Assembly: GCF_009600315.1 (NCBI RefSeq)
Contig: NZ_WIWC01000034.1
Location: 1-54,518, forward strand
Length of the DNA: 54,518 bases
Origin: Pseudomonas helleri
Lineage (GTDB): Bacteria > Pseudomonadota > Gammaproteobacteria > Pseudomonadales > Pseudomonadaceae
Reading direction: 5' to 3'
The translations under genes and the position numbers were made by a program. Of this stretch, positions 1-8,543 are shown piece after piece. How positions within the stretch are numbered: position 1 is the first letter of the stretch; each line of letters starts with the position of its first letter. The notes under the pieces were generated by a model. That model saw nothing but the letters and a program-made list of their open reading frames with translations, was not told where the DNA came from and searched no databases.

Positions 1-40
1 CGTGGAACTGCTCGCCAGAAATGCCACGGTAAGCCGTTAA

Positions 41-546
41 CCCACTGTTGGGCAGGTGGGGTTTATGGATCGCATACCGACCATCAGCACGCTGGGCGGA
101 TCCATCGAGTCTGGTGAAAACTCTGACCTACTCGCTGCGCCAGCCTAGGCGCTGCTCTTCAAAACACACCTCTGCATGGTGTGCGAAGACACCTGCCTGG
201 TCTCAACATCCACCCGAAACGCCGGTGGCGCGTTTCTTATCGGCCGCAGCTGGAACGGATGTAACGCGAGCACCTGGGTGGTGTTGCTGCCGGACACAGG
301 CAACTTCACTTCAATCTACGGCATTGGTGACGTACTCGGCGCCGGTGACAAGGTCATGGCGCAACCAGAACGCTTCACCCTGCGCAATGGTGAAAGCACC
401 AAAAAGCCTTGGATAGTTGAGACACTCACGCCAACCCTAGTGAAGACGCGGTTCTGTACCACTTTCCAACCGAGGCCAAAGCCATAATATTCAAGGCCGA
501 GATGGAAGCCGAACATTGCCAGCCAAAGTCATTTTCCGTCGCGTAA
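41..546 (+). pseudogene. Decayed unknown gene with stop and frameshift
   Basis: A protein-like reading frame can be followed from about 41 but is broken twice. An in-frame TAG lies at 146-148. After an open stretch from 176 the frame ends at 487, while the natural-looking C-terminus continues in another frame from about 420 to a TAA at 544-546 (segment reading EDAVLYHFPTEAKAIIFKAE). The central part contains YGIGDVLGAGDKVMAQPERF. I do not recognise the family. Two disruptions in 500 bases suggest an old remnant in the island's left part. The alternative is a short intact gene at 176-487 with chance similarity of coding style in the other frame. Confidence 0.35.
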
Positions 547-1460
547 GGCCATTGGTTGGTTCGTACACCAACCGAGGGTATGTAGACTCACCAAAACAGC
601 AGCACCATATCTCGCCCGCCTTTCAGAGGCTAAGGAAGCACTACGTGACACTTACACTCAAAGAAGCCTCAGGACGACTGGAAAACCTCTGCCAGGCGAA
701 ACACCTGATGGTGTTTGAACACCACAACGGTGTTGGTCGCGTCGTGATTCCAGTGCTTACCGAGCATGTCCGAACTGACCTCGACAAGGGTCCGGCCGAG
801 CAGTACGAGTTCTTCCGCGCCCGGGCAACGCATGCGTCGGCTCTGAAAGCTGACTTTCACATCTGCCACAACCAGGTCTCGGTAACCGTCTGCCACATCA
901 CCAAGTCAGTGAAATTTGGTCCCAGTGGGCAATTGATCATGGGGCGGCGAGGCATTGGCCTAGGGCCCAGTTTGATGGCCGCTGTTATCACCTGGCTGGA
1001 AAACGCGGCAATTCCGGCTTACACAATCGAACCTGGTGACCTGTCGCACGTTGATGCCAAAACCGAAAGTGAACGCCATCAGCGCAACAAATTCTATATG
1101 GCGTTTGGGCTTTCCCTCTGGGCCCCCTTCAGTTCGGCAACCGGGGTTGACGTCGTAGACGGACACTTCGGCGCGGCGAACGTTGGAGCCCTTAGCGTCC
1201 CTGAGCGCTACAAAAACCGGCTCCAGCCGTGGCAAACTTTCGAACACGACCTCCGGACCGAGCGAGAGCAAGGAGTGGAAAACCGCGCGGAACTCAAAGA
1301 TGTCGATAAGTGGACCAGCGGAAAGTCGTGGTTTGGCCGCCTGCTCCTGAATTTCCTGAAATGGCCGCTGCGTTTCCAGACACGCCACAAACACCCGTTA
1401 AAACCCTGGGAAATGAAGCCAGAAGAGCCGAGGACGGAGCATCTTTCGGTGACCCAGTAA
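516..1460 (+). CDS. Hypothetical protein, possible GNAT-like core
   Basis: An open frame of about 314 codons with no ATG near its start; TTG at 516 is the first usable start, so the N-terminus is uncertain and may overlap the decayed gene before it. The middle of the protein (roughly residues 130-215) has a glycine-rich GRRGIGLGPSL turn followed by a helix and then a segment ending in RNKFYMAFGL. That order loosely resembles the acetyl-CoA-binding loop and late strand of GNAT acetyltransferases. This is pattern resemblance only; substrate and role are unknown. The C-terminal 60 residues are basic with a hydrophobic patch (SWFGRLLLNFLKWPLRF) that could contact membrane. It lies alone between remnants at the island's left side, so it may be degraded. 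Confidence 0.4.
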   Translation: MPAKVIFRRVRPLVGSYTNRGYVDSPKQQHHISPAFQRLRKHYVTLTLKEASGRLENLCQAKHLMVFEHHNGVGRVVIPVLTEHVRTDLDKGPAEQYEFFRARATHASALKADFHICHNQVSVTVCHITKSVKFGPSGQLIMGRRGIGLGPSLMAAVITWLENAAIPAYTIEPGDLSHVDAKTESERHQRNKFYMAFGLSLWAPFSSATGVDVVDGHFGAANVGALSVPERYKNRLQPWQTFEHDLRTEREQGVENRAELKDVDKWTSGKSWFGRLLLNFLKWPLRFQTRHKHPLKPWEMKPEEPRTEHLSVTQ

Positions 1461-1951
1461 GAATCCGGCAAACCGAATCTATTAGACACCGGACGGCGGT
1501 GTAATCGTGCGACCTACTCATTACTCAAAAACGGAGCCTACATGAAACGATAGAGCGTCTCGGGATGGATCCTCCTTGAAAAGCTCTTCCCATGCCCGGT
1601 AGATCTTGAAGAAAAACATCAACAAATCGATATCTTCGCCACTTGATGCCGATTGAATTTTCTTTCATAGCCTAAATCTCGCTACCAGATGGTTGAGCTT
1701 AGTAGTCATTTCAGTCACGCCGCTGCTGACCTGAACCATCCGTGCCGCCTCGTTGGTATTTCCCTCGCTCAGTCTCTTGACGCCGAGAAGTCAGACGGCA
1801 TCTGCTGTAGATCGCCTTCAATTCATGTTGAATCGTCCCTGGTTTTGTAGACACTTTCCAAGCTCGTACGGACTACCCCTTCTTAGGCCAGTACTGGTAA
1901 CGGCCCAATGCCATAGATATCATCGGCAGCTATTCCCGAAAGTACGAGCTG
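1461..1951. other. Gene-poor island spacer with remnants
   Basis: About 490 bases without an intact gene. They hold a minus-strand chemoreceptor tail at 1665-1790 and an unexplained stretch at about 1825-1860 that includes a TTGTAGACAC-type motif of the kind seen near some insertion-sequence ends. No transposase reading frame is visible. Directly after the receptor stop, the same minus-strand frame stays open for some 45 codons to a TAA at about 1524, but nothing identifies it as a gene. Confidence 0.5.
1665..1790 (-). pseudogene. Methyl-accepting chemotaxis protein C-terminal remnant
   Basis: Read on the minus strand, 41 codons followed by TGA encode a segment containing KRLSEGNTNEAARMVQVSSG and ending in LNHLVARFRL. 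This matches the last helix and tail of Pseudomonas methyl-accepting chemotaxis receptors, where a serine/alanine-rich helix ends in a Leu-x-x-Leu-Val-x-x-Phe pattern. The frame is closed upstream by a stop at 1791-1793 and no signalling domain precedes it, so only the final turn of a receptor gene survives. It is probably debris from an earlier insertion or recombination event. Confidence 0.6.
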
Positions 1952-3418
1952 ATGTCGATTTTGCAAAACCATCGAAAGGCTATCGCTCGTATGTTGATGC
2001 GCTGCCTGGTCGACTGTCAGCTGGCACCTCGCGACCTTGCCCAACCCCTGCATATCGTGCTTCCCCGCTGGGACGCCAAACTGGGCGATGCGATCGTTTC
2101 TTCATTCTTCTTTCGCGAAGCGCACAAGCTCGGAGCCCGGATCACTGTGCTCACCGTACCGGAGCTGGTCGACCTACATCTGCTCGATTTCGGCGTCGAC
2201 CGAGTCATCCCTGTCGCTTGCGCACCCACGCTGACCGGGCTGGGCCCACTGGTACGGGAATTGGGATCGGTCGATGTGTTTGTCCACCTAGTTGGCCGTA
2301 TCCAACCCATTGAGATGCTGTTCATCCGCTTACTTAAGCCCGCCCGGGTCTACTCGCTGGATGATGCCTTGCACTGCGTCAACGGCAAGCTTGGTGAAGC
2401 AACTGCGCAGCTCAACGTGGTCGAGCGCTACACCCGGGTCCTGCTCGACCTCGGTGCGACCCGGATCAACCGCGACTATATCGTCCCGCTTCCCGAACGA
2501 CAGGACGGCAACAACGTTGCGCACATCTTGGTAAACCCCTATGCCAGCCGACCTGATAAAAGCCTTGGGTTCGCCAAAGCGCTCTCGCTGGTCCGTGCCC
2601 TGGCTAATGCCTGGCAGCAGCACCATATTGGCATTCTGTGCAGTCCCGCCAGCCGTGCCGAGGCACTGCAGCTCGAGCACGCCATCGCCCGCAGCAACGT
2701 CCGGACACTTGTCGAACTGGATACGCCCCGCGAGGTCGCGGGTGCCATCCAGCGGGCCGGAGTGGTTGTCAGTGTCGATACTGCCATCGTGCACATGGCC
2801 GTCGGACTGAAGGCGGCATTGGTCGCGATCTATCCGGCCAGCAACTCCTCCAATCCCTGGCTGCCGCCGCTTTCCCCTCATACCCGGGTTGTGTTTAGTC
2901 GCCAGGGACCACGTCAGTACCCGCACACCGACAGGAAAAACATGAACGAATTCACTGATGTCGACGTGATTCAACACGTCGCCGAACTGCTGCAAGAGTC
3001 AATCGCTGCCACTCTCGTAGTGGATGCGCATATCGTTTCCGGCCTGGGCGTGGCCACTGGCACCCTGGCCCGCCAGCTGCCCTTGATCAGCCGGTCTTTT
3101 CCTGAAGTCGCCGAGTGCTATCCGGGCACGCTGAACCTGCAACTTTCACGACCGTTGCGTTTGATCCATCCTCATCACCGCAGCGCGCCGCTGGCTTGGA
3201 CTCCGAGCGGACGTACCAAAGAGGTGTTCGACCTATTGCGCATCGAGTTGGAATTCGACCACTTTGCCCACCGCGTGCCGGCCTGGCTATATGTAGCTCA
3301 TGGCTCGCCACACCGGCAGACCCCGACAGTGCACGAGGTGATCGCGACTCCCCTGGAGCTAAACGGGGCCAAACGTTGCCGCGTGCACCTGCCGGCGCAT
3401 GCGGTTGATCTGGCCTGA
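1952..3418 (+). CDS. GT9-like glycosyltransferase fused to CTP-dependent riboflavin kinase-like domain
   Basis: The 488-residue protein has two parts. Residues about 33-345 resemble glycosyltransferase family 9 (ADP-heptose transferase-like): a first strand LHIVLPRWDAKLGDAIV, and VVVSVDTAIVHMAVGL at 271-286, matching the family's conserved Asp-Thr...His donor-site region, followed by the YPASNSSNPWLPP loop. Residues about 357-482 resemble archaeal CTP-dependent riboflavin kinase (DUF120): VSGLG at 362-366 and YPGTLNLQL at 390-398 match the family's SGLGxG and PGTLN motifs, and the region ends like that fold (VHEVIATPLEL...VHLP). Such kinases are known mainly from archaea. The fusion suggests a sugar or phosphate transfer to a nucleotide- or flavin-like acceptor, which is inference. 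The gene converges on the next gene with a 4-base gap. The start has a weak ribosome site; ATG at 1991 is an alternative. Confidence 0.75.
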   Translation: MSILQNHRKAIARMLMRCLVDCQLAPRDLAQPLHIVLPRWDAKLGDAIVSSFFFREAHKLGARITVLTVPELVDLHLLDFGVDRVIPVACAPTLTGLGPLVRELGSVDVFVHLVGRIQPIEMLFIRLLKPARVYSLDDALHCVNGKLGEATAQLNVVERYTRVLLDLGATRINRDYIVPLPERQDGNNVAHILVNPYASRPDKSLGFAKALSLVRALANAWQQHHIGILCSPASRAEALQLEHAIARSNVRTLVELDTPREVAGAIQRAGVVVSVDTAIVHMAVGLKAALVAIYPASNSSNPWLPPLSPHTRVVFSRQGPRQYPHTDRKNMNEFTDVDVIQHVAELLQESIAATLVVDAHIVSGLGVATGTLARQLPLISRSFPEVAECYPGTLNLQLSRPLRLIHPHHRSAPLAWTPSGRTKEVFDLLRIELEFDHFAHRVPAWLYVAHGSPHRQTPTVHEVIATPLELNGAKRCRVHLPAHAVDLA

Positions 3419-3422
3419 ACCC

Positions 3423-4205
3423 TCAGCCGCAGCGTTCGATCAAGCGCTCACACTCCCCCAGCCAATAGCCACGGTCGGGTTCGATATGCAGGAAGATGCG
3501 AGACAGCAGAGTTTCCTCGTCGAGGAACTCGGCCACCGACTCATCGCGTGTCGCTGTCCGCTTGAACCAGGTGTTGTACAGCTTGAGTAGGCTCACGTCG
3601 CGCAGCAAGAAATCGCTCACGCCAATGTCCGTCCGCCTCATCACCGCGCAACTGTCGAAGTTGTACAGCGGTCGATAACCCGGGTCGCATACCGAGGGCG
3701 AAATTAGCGCCTGCTGGTGCGGCAACCTGGCGACTATCTCCTTGATCCCTCCCGGGTTGCCCCAGGCATGTGCCTCGACGGCCAGCCCGGTCGCCAGTGC
3801 CTCGGCGAGATGGTCATTTCCCGGCTGTGAGGCGAATAGGCATTCGCTGTGCCAGTGCAGCCGCTCGTCGAGTCCCGTCGGGAACAGCAGCGAGGTCGGG
3901 TCGCGCAGTAGGATGCTGTCCGCGTCGATCCATGCGCCGCCATGGCGATGCACGTAGGCCATGCGGATGAAGTCGCTCCTAGCGACGATCGCCTCGATCC
4001 CCTTGTCCATGTTGAAGGTCAGCGGCTCGAAGCTCCAAACCTTGCTGAGGATAGAAGCATCTATGCAATGCTCTAGGCTGTCCGGGGTTAGCAGGGTGAA
4101 ATGGTCCCCCAGCGCCCGCTGCATGGAGACCAGGGACAAGGCGATCCACGGCGGCATGCTCTGCCCCGCCGCCGTTTCCCAGTAGCTCACGTAGTTCACA
4201 CGCAC
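3423..4205 (-). CDS. DXD-motif glycosyltransferase (capsular synthesis/GT32-like)
   Basis: A 260-residue cytoplasmic protein of the GT32/capsular polysaccharide synthesis type. The signature is YVHRHGGAWIDADSILLRDP at residues 84-103, in which Asp94-Ala95-Asp96 is the DXD motif that binds the metal and nucleotide sugar. The preceding FIRMAYVHRHGG helix and turn is typical of the family. Family members transfer a sugar from a nucleotide-sugar donor; the acceptor here is unknown. The ATG at 4205 overlaps the end of the upstream phosphoribosyltransferase-like gene by 10 bases, so the two are translationally coupled. It is the last gene of the minus-strand cluster. With the GT9-like fusion gene, the cluster holds two unrelated glycosyltransferases. 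Confidence 0.75.
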   Translation of the reverse strand: MRVNYVSYWETAAGQSMPPWIALSLVSMQRALGDHFTLLTPDSLEHCIDASILSKVWSFEPLTFNMDKGIEAIVARSDFIRMAYVHRHGGAWIDADSILLRDPTSLLFPTGLDERLHWHSECLFASQPGNDHLAEALATGLAVEAHAWGNPGGIKEIVARLPHQQALISPSVCDPGYRPLYNFDSCAVMRRTDIGVSDFLLRDVSLLKLYNTWFKRTATRDESVAEFLDEETLLSRIFLHIEPDRGYWLGECERLIERCG

Positions 4206-5329
4206 AACGGAGCCCTCTCTGCCTTCACGCCGCTACTACCAAGCAGCCCATTGTCCTCCAGGTAATGCCGCAGCAGCGTCAGCGAGGGTATGCATTCGGC
4301 CTGGCGCAGGAACTCATTTCCGAGAGCTGCCTTGTACAGCCGCAACCAATTGGCCGCAGGCACCCGCGCTAGGAATGCCGGCAAGGCTTGGTAGTTGTCC
4401 GTCGAAAACAGTAGACGCAACGTGCGCAGGATGGGTTGGTAATCCACAGCCCCGAGCAGTTTGGCCAATGTGTCGTCCAGCTGATAGCTGATTTCCACCA
4501 TGTTCAGGCGCTCCTCGACGGTGGCATCCGCCAGGGCGATCCGCGGATCGATGGCAACCGGGTAGATCGCCTGGAACGAGCGGGCACCGGCTAGCAGGGA
4601 CTCACGCAACACCTTGTCGGCAGTCGACCCCGTCACCAGCACATCGTCGCCGAAGATGACGTGCACGCCGCTCCAGCGATAGAAGTTCTCCGCGGGTATC
4701 ACATGGTCCTGGACAAGATTGACCCGCTCGCGCTCTTCAGTACTCAGGCTCGCGTAGTTCTCGCAAGGAGGGGCGATGCGCGGCAGCTTGACGTTGATCA
4801 GGGTGGGCAGGCCCATATGGGCGAGCTTGACGTTTAGCTCCTCCACCACGATGTCGTAGAGCACGTTGGCCGTCGAAGGCACGTTGCGCCAGCCAGTGGT
4901 CATGAGCACCACATTGTCGTTGAGCTTCCGCGCGCTGGTGAACAACCGTGCCCAGTGCGATGCCGGGTCATCCAGCTGCTGCTCCAGATAGTTGATCACC
5001 TGGCCGGCGAGAAAACGTATGTCCTTCTGGCTGCCGTACTTGGCACGGCTGTAGATGGCTGTCAGCGCGGAGGCGCTTGCGCCACTGCGCATGTCGCGGA
5101 ATCCGTTGGTGCCGTCGGACGTTAGACAGTTCAGGGCATGACCACCGAGCACCGCGACATAGCTGTCCATATCGATCAAGTCTTGCGCAAGCAAGCCGCC
5201 AGCGAACGCGCGCAGACCTCCATTCACGTCCTCCGCCTGCGGCCGGGCCACGGCATCGCGAAAGCGCGACAGCTGTTCGTCGACAGGCGCCTTGGCGAGT
5301 AGTTTCCAGTCATTTGATCGGGAGTTCAC
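4196..5329 (-). CDS. Phosphoribosyltransferase-like protein
   Basis: A 377-residue protein whose segment at residues 221-240 reads GVHVIFGDDVLVTGSTADKV. This is the shape of the PRPP-binding loop of type I phosphoribosyltransferases: hydrophobic strand, two acidic residues, then T-G-S-T. A strand-turn VVLMTTGWRNVPST at about 140-153 lies where the substrate half of the fold would be. Such enzymes move a 5-phosphoribosyl group to or from a base. The protein is longer than salvage enzymes (about 180-230 residues), with extra helical sequence at both ends. It resembles the divergent phosphoribosyltransferases found in stress and conflict gene clusters more than housekeeping enzymes. It overlaps the upstream PHP gene by 4 bases and the downstream glycosyltransferase by 10. 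Substrate not inferable. Confidence 0.65.
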   Translation of the reverse strand: MNSRSNDWKLLAKAPVDEQLSRFRDAVARPQAEDVNGGLRAFAGGLLAQDLIDMDSYVAVLGGHALNCLTSDGTNGFRDMRSGASASALTAIYSRAKYGSQKDIRFLAGQVINYLEQQLDDPASHWARLFTSARKLNDNVVLMTTGWRNVPSTANVLYDIVVEELNVKLAHMGLPTLINVKLPRIAPPCENYASLSTEERERVNLVQDHVIPAENFYRWSGVHVIFGDDVLVTGSTADKVLRESLLAGARSFQAIYPVAIDPRIALADATVEERLNMVEISYQLDDTLAKLLGAVDYQPILRTLRLLFSTDNYQALPAFLARVPAANWLRLYKAALGNEFLRQAECIPSLTLLRHYLEDNGLLGSSGVKAERAPLCV

Positions 5330-6180
5330 GGGACAATCCTTGCATCGGTGCCAGACGACAGGCTGAAGAAGTCTAGGGGCATGCCGATGCGTCGACGCCC
5401 TTCGAAGTAGCTGATCCGGTCCAGGCCCAGCGGTTGCAGCTCATCGACCAAAGTGCGGATGCCTGCACCCGCGTCCAGCGGATCGTGGGCGTCTGAACCT
5501 ATGGTGAAGGCCGCGCCGTGGGCGATCAGTTGGGGCAGCAGGGTGCGTGATGGGTAGCTCCAGACGCCCTGAACCTCACGAGCCGAACCGGGCAACAGGC
5601 TCGACTTGCGAATGCCCGAGGCATTCAGTTCGTAGGCCACATCATTGCGGGCGAACAGCGGCAGCAGCGGTTCCATCCGGCGCAGCACTACATCTTCCGC
5701 CACCCCGCGCAATAGCGTGTCGGCGTGCCCGACGGCGTCGAACAGCCCGCACTCCAACAAGGCTTGCAGATGGGCGAAATATCGGTCGAGAAAGGCCGGG
5801 GCGGACAGCCGGGCCAACTCCCAAACCTTAGCCATGGGCTCGCCCGGCAACTCAACGTAGTGGATCGAGCCGATGGCGAAATCCAGCTCGTACCGGGCCA
5901 ACATCTCGCGGTTGTAGGCATCCGCGCCCGGCATGTAGTCGAACTCCAGTCCGCGCAGGATCTTGATCTTCCCTTGGTGCTCCTGTCGTGCCCGCTCAAT
6001 ATCGGCAAAATAGCACTCCAGTTCCGCCTCCAACAGGCGATTGTCGCTGTCCACCGGGAAAGGCGCGTGGTCGGTGATGGTGAGGATCTTCACTCCGGCG
6101 GCGATTGACGCCCGCACCAACTCATCCACCGTACCGACGGCATGCTTGGAATAAAAGGTATGGCTGTGGGAGTCGATCAT
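5326..6180 (-). CDS. PHP-domain phosphoesterase (histidinol-phosphatase-like)
   Basis: A 284-residue PHP-domain metal-dependent phosphoesterase, similar in layout to HisK/HisJ-type histidinol phosphatases. The metal-site motifs appear in order: DSHSHT at residues 3-8, TDHAPF near 37, RGLEFDY near 77, GSIHYV near 104, GHADTL near 147 and GSDAHDP near 224. All four PHP signatures are present, so catalysis is probable. Pseudomonas makes histidine with other enzymes, so in this context it more likely removes a phosphate from the cluster's own intermediate. It overlaps the radical SAM gene upstream and the phosphoribosyltransferase-like gene downstream by 4 bases each, an arrangement typical of a single operon. 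Confidence 0.8.
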   Translation of the reverse strand: MIDSHSHTFYSKHAVGTVDELVRASIAAGVKILTITDHAPFPVDSDNRLLEAELECYFADIERARQEHQGKIKILRGLEFDYMPGADAYNREMLARYELDFAIGSIHYVELPGEPMAKVWELARLSAPAFLDRYFAHLQALLECGLFDAVGHADTLLRGVAEDVVLRRMEPLLPLFARNDVAYELNASGIRKSSLLPGSAREVQGVWSYPSRTLLPQLIAHGAAFTIGSDAHDPLDAGAGIRTLVDELQPLGLDRISYFEGRRRIGMPLDFFSLSSGTDARIVP

Positions 6181-7205
6181 GCCGATACCATCCGTTCTAA
6201 CAGGCCATCGTGATTGGCCAGTTCCTTGACCAGCCAGTAGGGGTTATTCACCTTGCGCAGGATCTTGTGCACCAGTTCAAGGTCGTCGATACGCGCCAGC
6301 AGGTCCCTAAGCGGTTGGCTGTAAAGGGCGCGAACCAGAGGGGTGTCGCGCACATGGTTGGCCAGTCGCTCCCAGCCGATTCGGTCGAAATGGATATTGC
6401 CCAAACGCTGGTGTTCGATGCCGTACAGGTAGACGTCACCATTAGGTTTCACCGTCAGGTCCATGCCGTTGGCGTAGGGAGGCGGGTTGAGGCTGCCGAG
6501 GGTGAAGCGCTTGTTGACCCGGGCTTCGATCGCGTCGATGTAGCCATGCAGGTCCAAGTAACCAGGTGGCGTGTCGGCCGCCGGGTGGACGAGGTTCTTG
6601 TAGTCGATGCCGAAGTGTTCCTCGCCGACCACCAGCGTATCTTCCAGGGTATTGCCCGCGACAATCCCGGCGTCTAGGCCCCAGCGCGCCAGTTCCTCTC
6701 GTAGGTAGTCGCGGGTGAACTCCCGATCAGTGTCGATCGAACGAAACGAAAAGCTTAGCCCGGCCGGACTGTTTCGTCGCAGGTAATCCAAGCTGAAGCC
6801 ATGTGCTCGCCATTTTACCTTGTCGATATGGTGGCTGTCCGAGCTCAGACGGATATTGCAGGTGTCGCCACGGCTGAGCACGATGCGATTGGTGGTGTCA
6901 TAGAACTCCGCCATCTTCTCGTGGGGAAAGAAACCGCTTGTAATGAACTCAAAACGCTTACCGCCTTGGGAAAGCTCAAGAATCTCATGGAAGACTCTGG
7001 CGTTGTTGAGGGGTTCGCCCTCTCCGCTGATGGAGATGCGTTTGACGTCAGGGGCGTTGATCAGCGCCGCCAGGTTCTCCCGAGCAAGGCTCGATAACTC
7101 CATGCTCATACCCGTCTTGTGCTTGTCGGCGTACATACAGAACGCGCAACCGATGCCGCAAATTTGGGTGATGTCGATGTACAGCAGGTGGCCTTTCAGA
7201 TCCAT
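6177..7205 (-). CDS. Radical SAM protein
   Basis: A radical SAM enzyme with the cluster motif CGIGCAFC (CxxxCxxC) in the opening strand, directly after LYIDITQI. A SISGEGEPL segment further on corresponds to the SAM-binding GGEP-type motif. The C-terminal third has LTVKPNGDVYLYGIEHQRLGNI, where SPASM/twitch enzymes carry extra cysteines, but no such cysteines are present, so a single iron-sulfur cluster is expected. Members make carbon-centred radicals for methylation, rearrangement or C-C/C-S bond formation; the substrate here is unknown. I chose the ATG at 7205; a GTG at 7232 would add nine residues. It overlaps the PHP gene by 4 bases, and 80 bases separate it from the RNase-like gene upstream. 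Confidence 0.8.
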   Translation of the reverse strand: MDLKGHLLYIDITQICGIGCAFCMYADKHKTGMSMELSSLARENLAALINAPDVKRISISGEGEPLNNARVFHEILELSQGGKRFEFITSGFFPHEKMAEFYDTTNRIVLSRGDTCNIRLSSDSHHIDKVKWRAHGFSLDYLRRNSPAGLSFSFRSIDTDREFTRDYLREELARWGLDAGIVAGNTLEDTLVVGEEHFGIDYKNLVHPAADTPPGYLDLHGYIDAIEARVNKRFTLGSLNPPPYANGMDLTVKPNGDVYLYGIEHQRLGNIHFDRIGWERLANHVRDTPLVRALYSQPLRDLLARIDDLELVHKILRKVNNPYWLVKELANHDGLLERMVSA

Positions 7206-7285
7206 CTTTCTTGACTCGTTGCTAGCCTGCACGAGCGCGCAGGCGTGGGTTGCACATGACCGGAGGTCACCGGTCGCGTAGGGCC

Positions 7286-8515
7286 TCAGTGAGGCAGCAG
7301 TACCTGCAGTTGCGGGATCTGCACGGAGTCGCGATGGATAACTGCATGCAGTACTCGATCCTCTCGGACCGCGGCCATGTCCGGGTAATCGCTGTAGTGA
7401 TCGTTGCTGATCACATAGGTCCCGACATCGAACTCCGCGGCTGCTAACACCGGATGGTCGGCGGTGAGAGTGGGCGGCATAACCAGTACCCGTACCTGCG
7501 GAAACATCGCTTGGAGTGCGTTGTCGCTCATATCGAGTTGGCAGCGGATGCCCGGATCGAAGACCAAGGTCACGCCATAAGTCGCGGCCAGGTGAGGGAC
7601 CAGTGCCTTAAGCACCACCAGACCGATGAAGCGTCGTTTTCCGCCCGCTTCGTTCAGGTAGCAAAGATTGTTGCCGTCTACCACCAGGTTGCGGATTTCG
7701 TTTTCCAGCAGGCGTAAGGTGTCGCGCAACCGACGCTTGCGTTTATCCTCTTCCCGTTCCAGTTTGCGCTGATGGAATTGCCGGTCCTTCAATACCCTAT
7801 CCGGACTGCGTTGCCCGGCACCAAAGCGGATTTCACAATCTTCATGGACCATCCTTTTAGTAAATGAGCTTTGCGCGTTGTCCAACTGGATGATGAAGCA
7901 TTCGGCATCGATGATGTCCCGCTCCGTCGCCCGCAACTGGTCATGAGTAGTTTTCCAATTGCGATACACCTCTCCAGCCACCGCCTCCCAGTGAGCGCTG
8001 GCCTTTCTGACTTCCTCGGCGACGCCCTGCAGGCGTTGCATCTCGTTGTCCAGTTGCGTGATGGTTGCCCTGGCCTGAAGTGAATCGTAGCCACGGTATC
8101 GCTGCGAATTGGCGCTCAGGCGCAGCTCCTCCCGTTGGCTTTCGCCGAGCCCGGATACCAAGCCCACCTGCCGGTTCTTGAACTGCAACAGCCGCTCCTG
8201 TTGGGTGCTGACTTGGCGCTCGGCCACGCGCCGCTCACTGGAAAACCAGTGCAACGGCGACCAGCCCGCCTCGGCAACGCCCTTGGCGCTATTCAGCTCA
8301 GCGCGGCTGGCCTTGATGCTCTGTTCGACCCTGGCAAGCTGCTCCCGCGCGGCGATAGTTTCCCGTTGCACCTGAGCGAGCTTGGCATGGTTATTCTCGT
8401 GGTCGAATCGCTCGAACCAGTCGAGGTCGGCACGCAAGCTCTGGATGTTTGCATTGATCACTATGATTTCCCCCTTGAGGGATACCAGTCGCTTGGCGTT
8501 ATGGTTGCTGTACAC
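7286..8515 (-). CDS. Coiled-coil protein with C-terminal NYN/Zc3h12a-like RNase domain
   Basis: A 409-residue protein with GTG start at 8515 behind an AGGAG site 8 bases away. Residues about 15-275 are almost entirely charged helix with heptad spacing, predicting a long coiled coil. Residues about 276-400 form a PIN/NYN-type nuclease core closest in pattern to the Zc3h12a-like group: NLVVDGNNL (Asp280), an acidic residue in TADHPVL (Asp353), and YVISNDHYSDY at 367-377 (Asp372, Asp376). The Ser-Asn-Asp with following aromatic and acidic residues is characteristic of that group. These domains cleave RNA with bound metal. In a cluster of biosynthetic enzymes it is the likely toxic or effector arm, oligomerised by the coiled coil; that is inference. 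Confidence 0.7.
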   Translation of the reverse strand: MYSNHNAKRLVSLKGEIIVINANIQSLRADLDWFERFDHENNHAKLAQVQRETIAAREQLARVEQSIKASRAELNSAKGVAEAGWSPLHWFSSERRVAERQVSTQQERLLQFKNRQVGLVSGLGESQREELRLSANSQRYRGYDSLQARATITQLDNEMQRLQGVAEEVRKASAHWEAVAGEVYRNWKTTHDQLRATERDIIDAECFIIQLDNAQSSFTKRMVHEDCEIRFGAGQRSPDRVLKDRQFHQRKLEREEDKRKRRLRDTLRLLENEIRNLVVDGNNLCYLNEAGGKRRFIGLVVLKALVPHLAATYGVTLVFDPGIRCQLDMSDNALQAMFPQVRVLVMPPTLTADHPVLAAAEFDVGTYVISNDHYSDYPDMAAVREDRVLHAVIHRDSVQIPQLQVLLPH

Positions 8516-8543
8516 GGTTCTCGCTCCTACTCAATCCGTTGGT

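Noticed and set aside
960..1394. 144-codon minus-strand ORF
   Set aside because: Opposite to the 516-1460 frame; neither is strong, but the plus frame is longer and shows a more protein-like pattern.
5326..6180. PHP protein as a histidine-biosynthesis enzyme
   Set aside because: It overlaps island genes on both sides and lies far from any his gene, so a cluster-specific role is more likely despite HisK/HisJ-like motifs.
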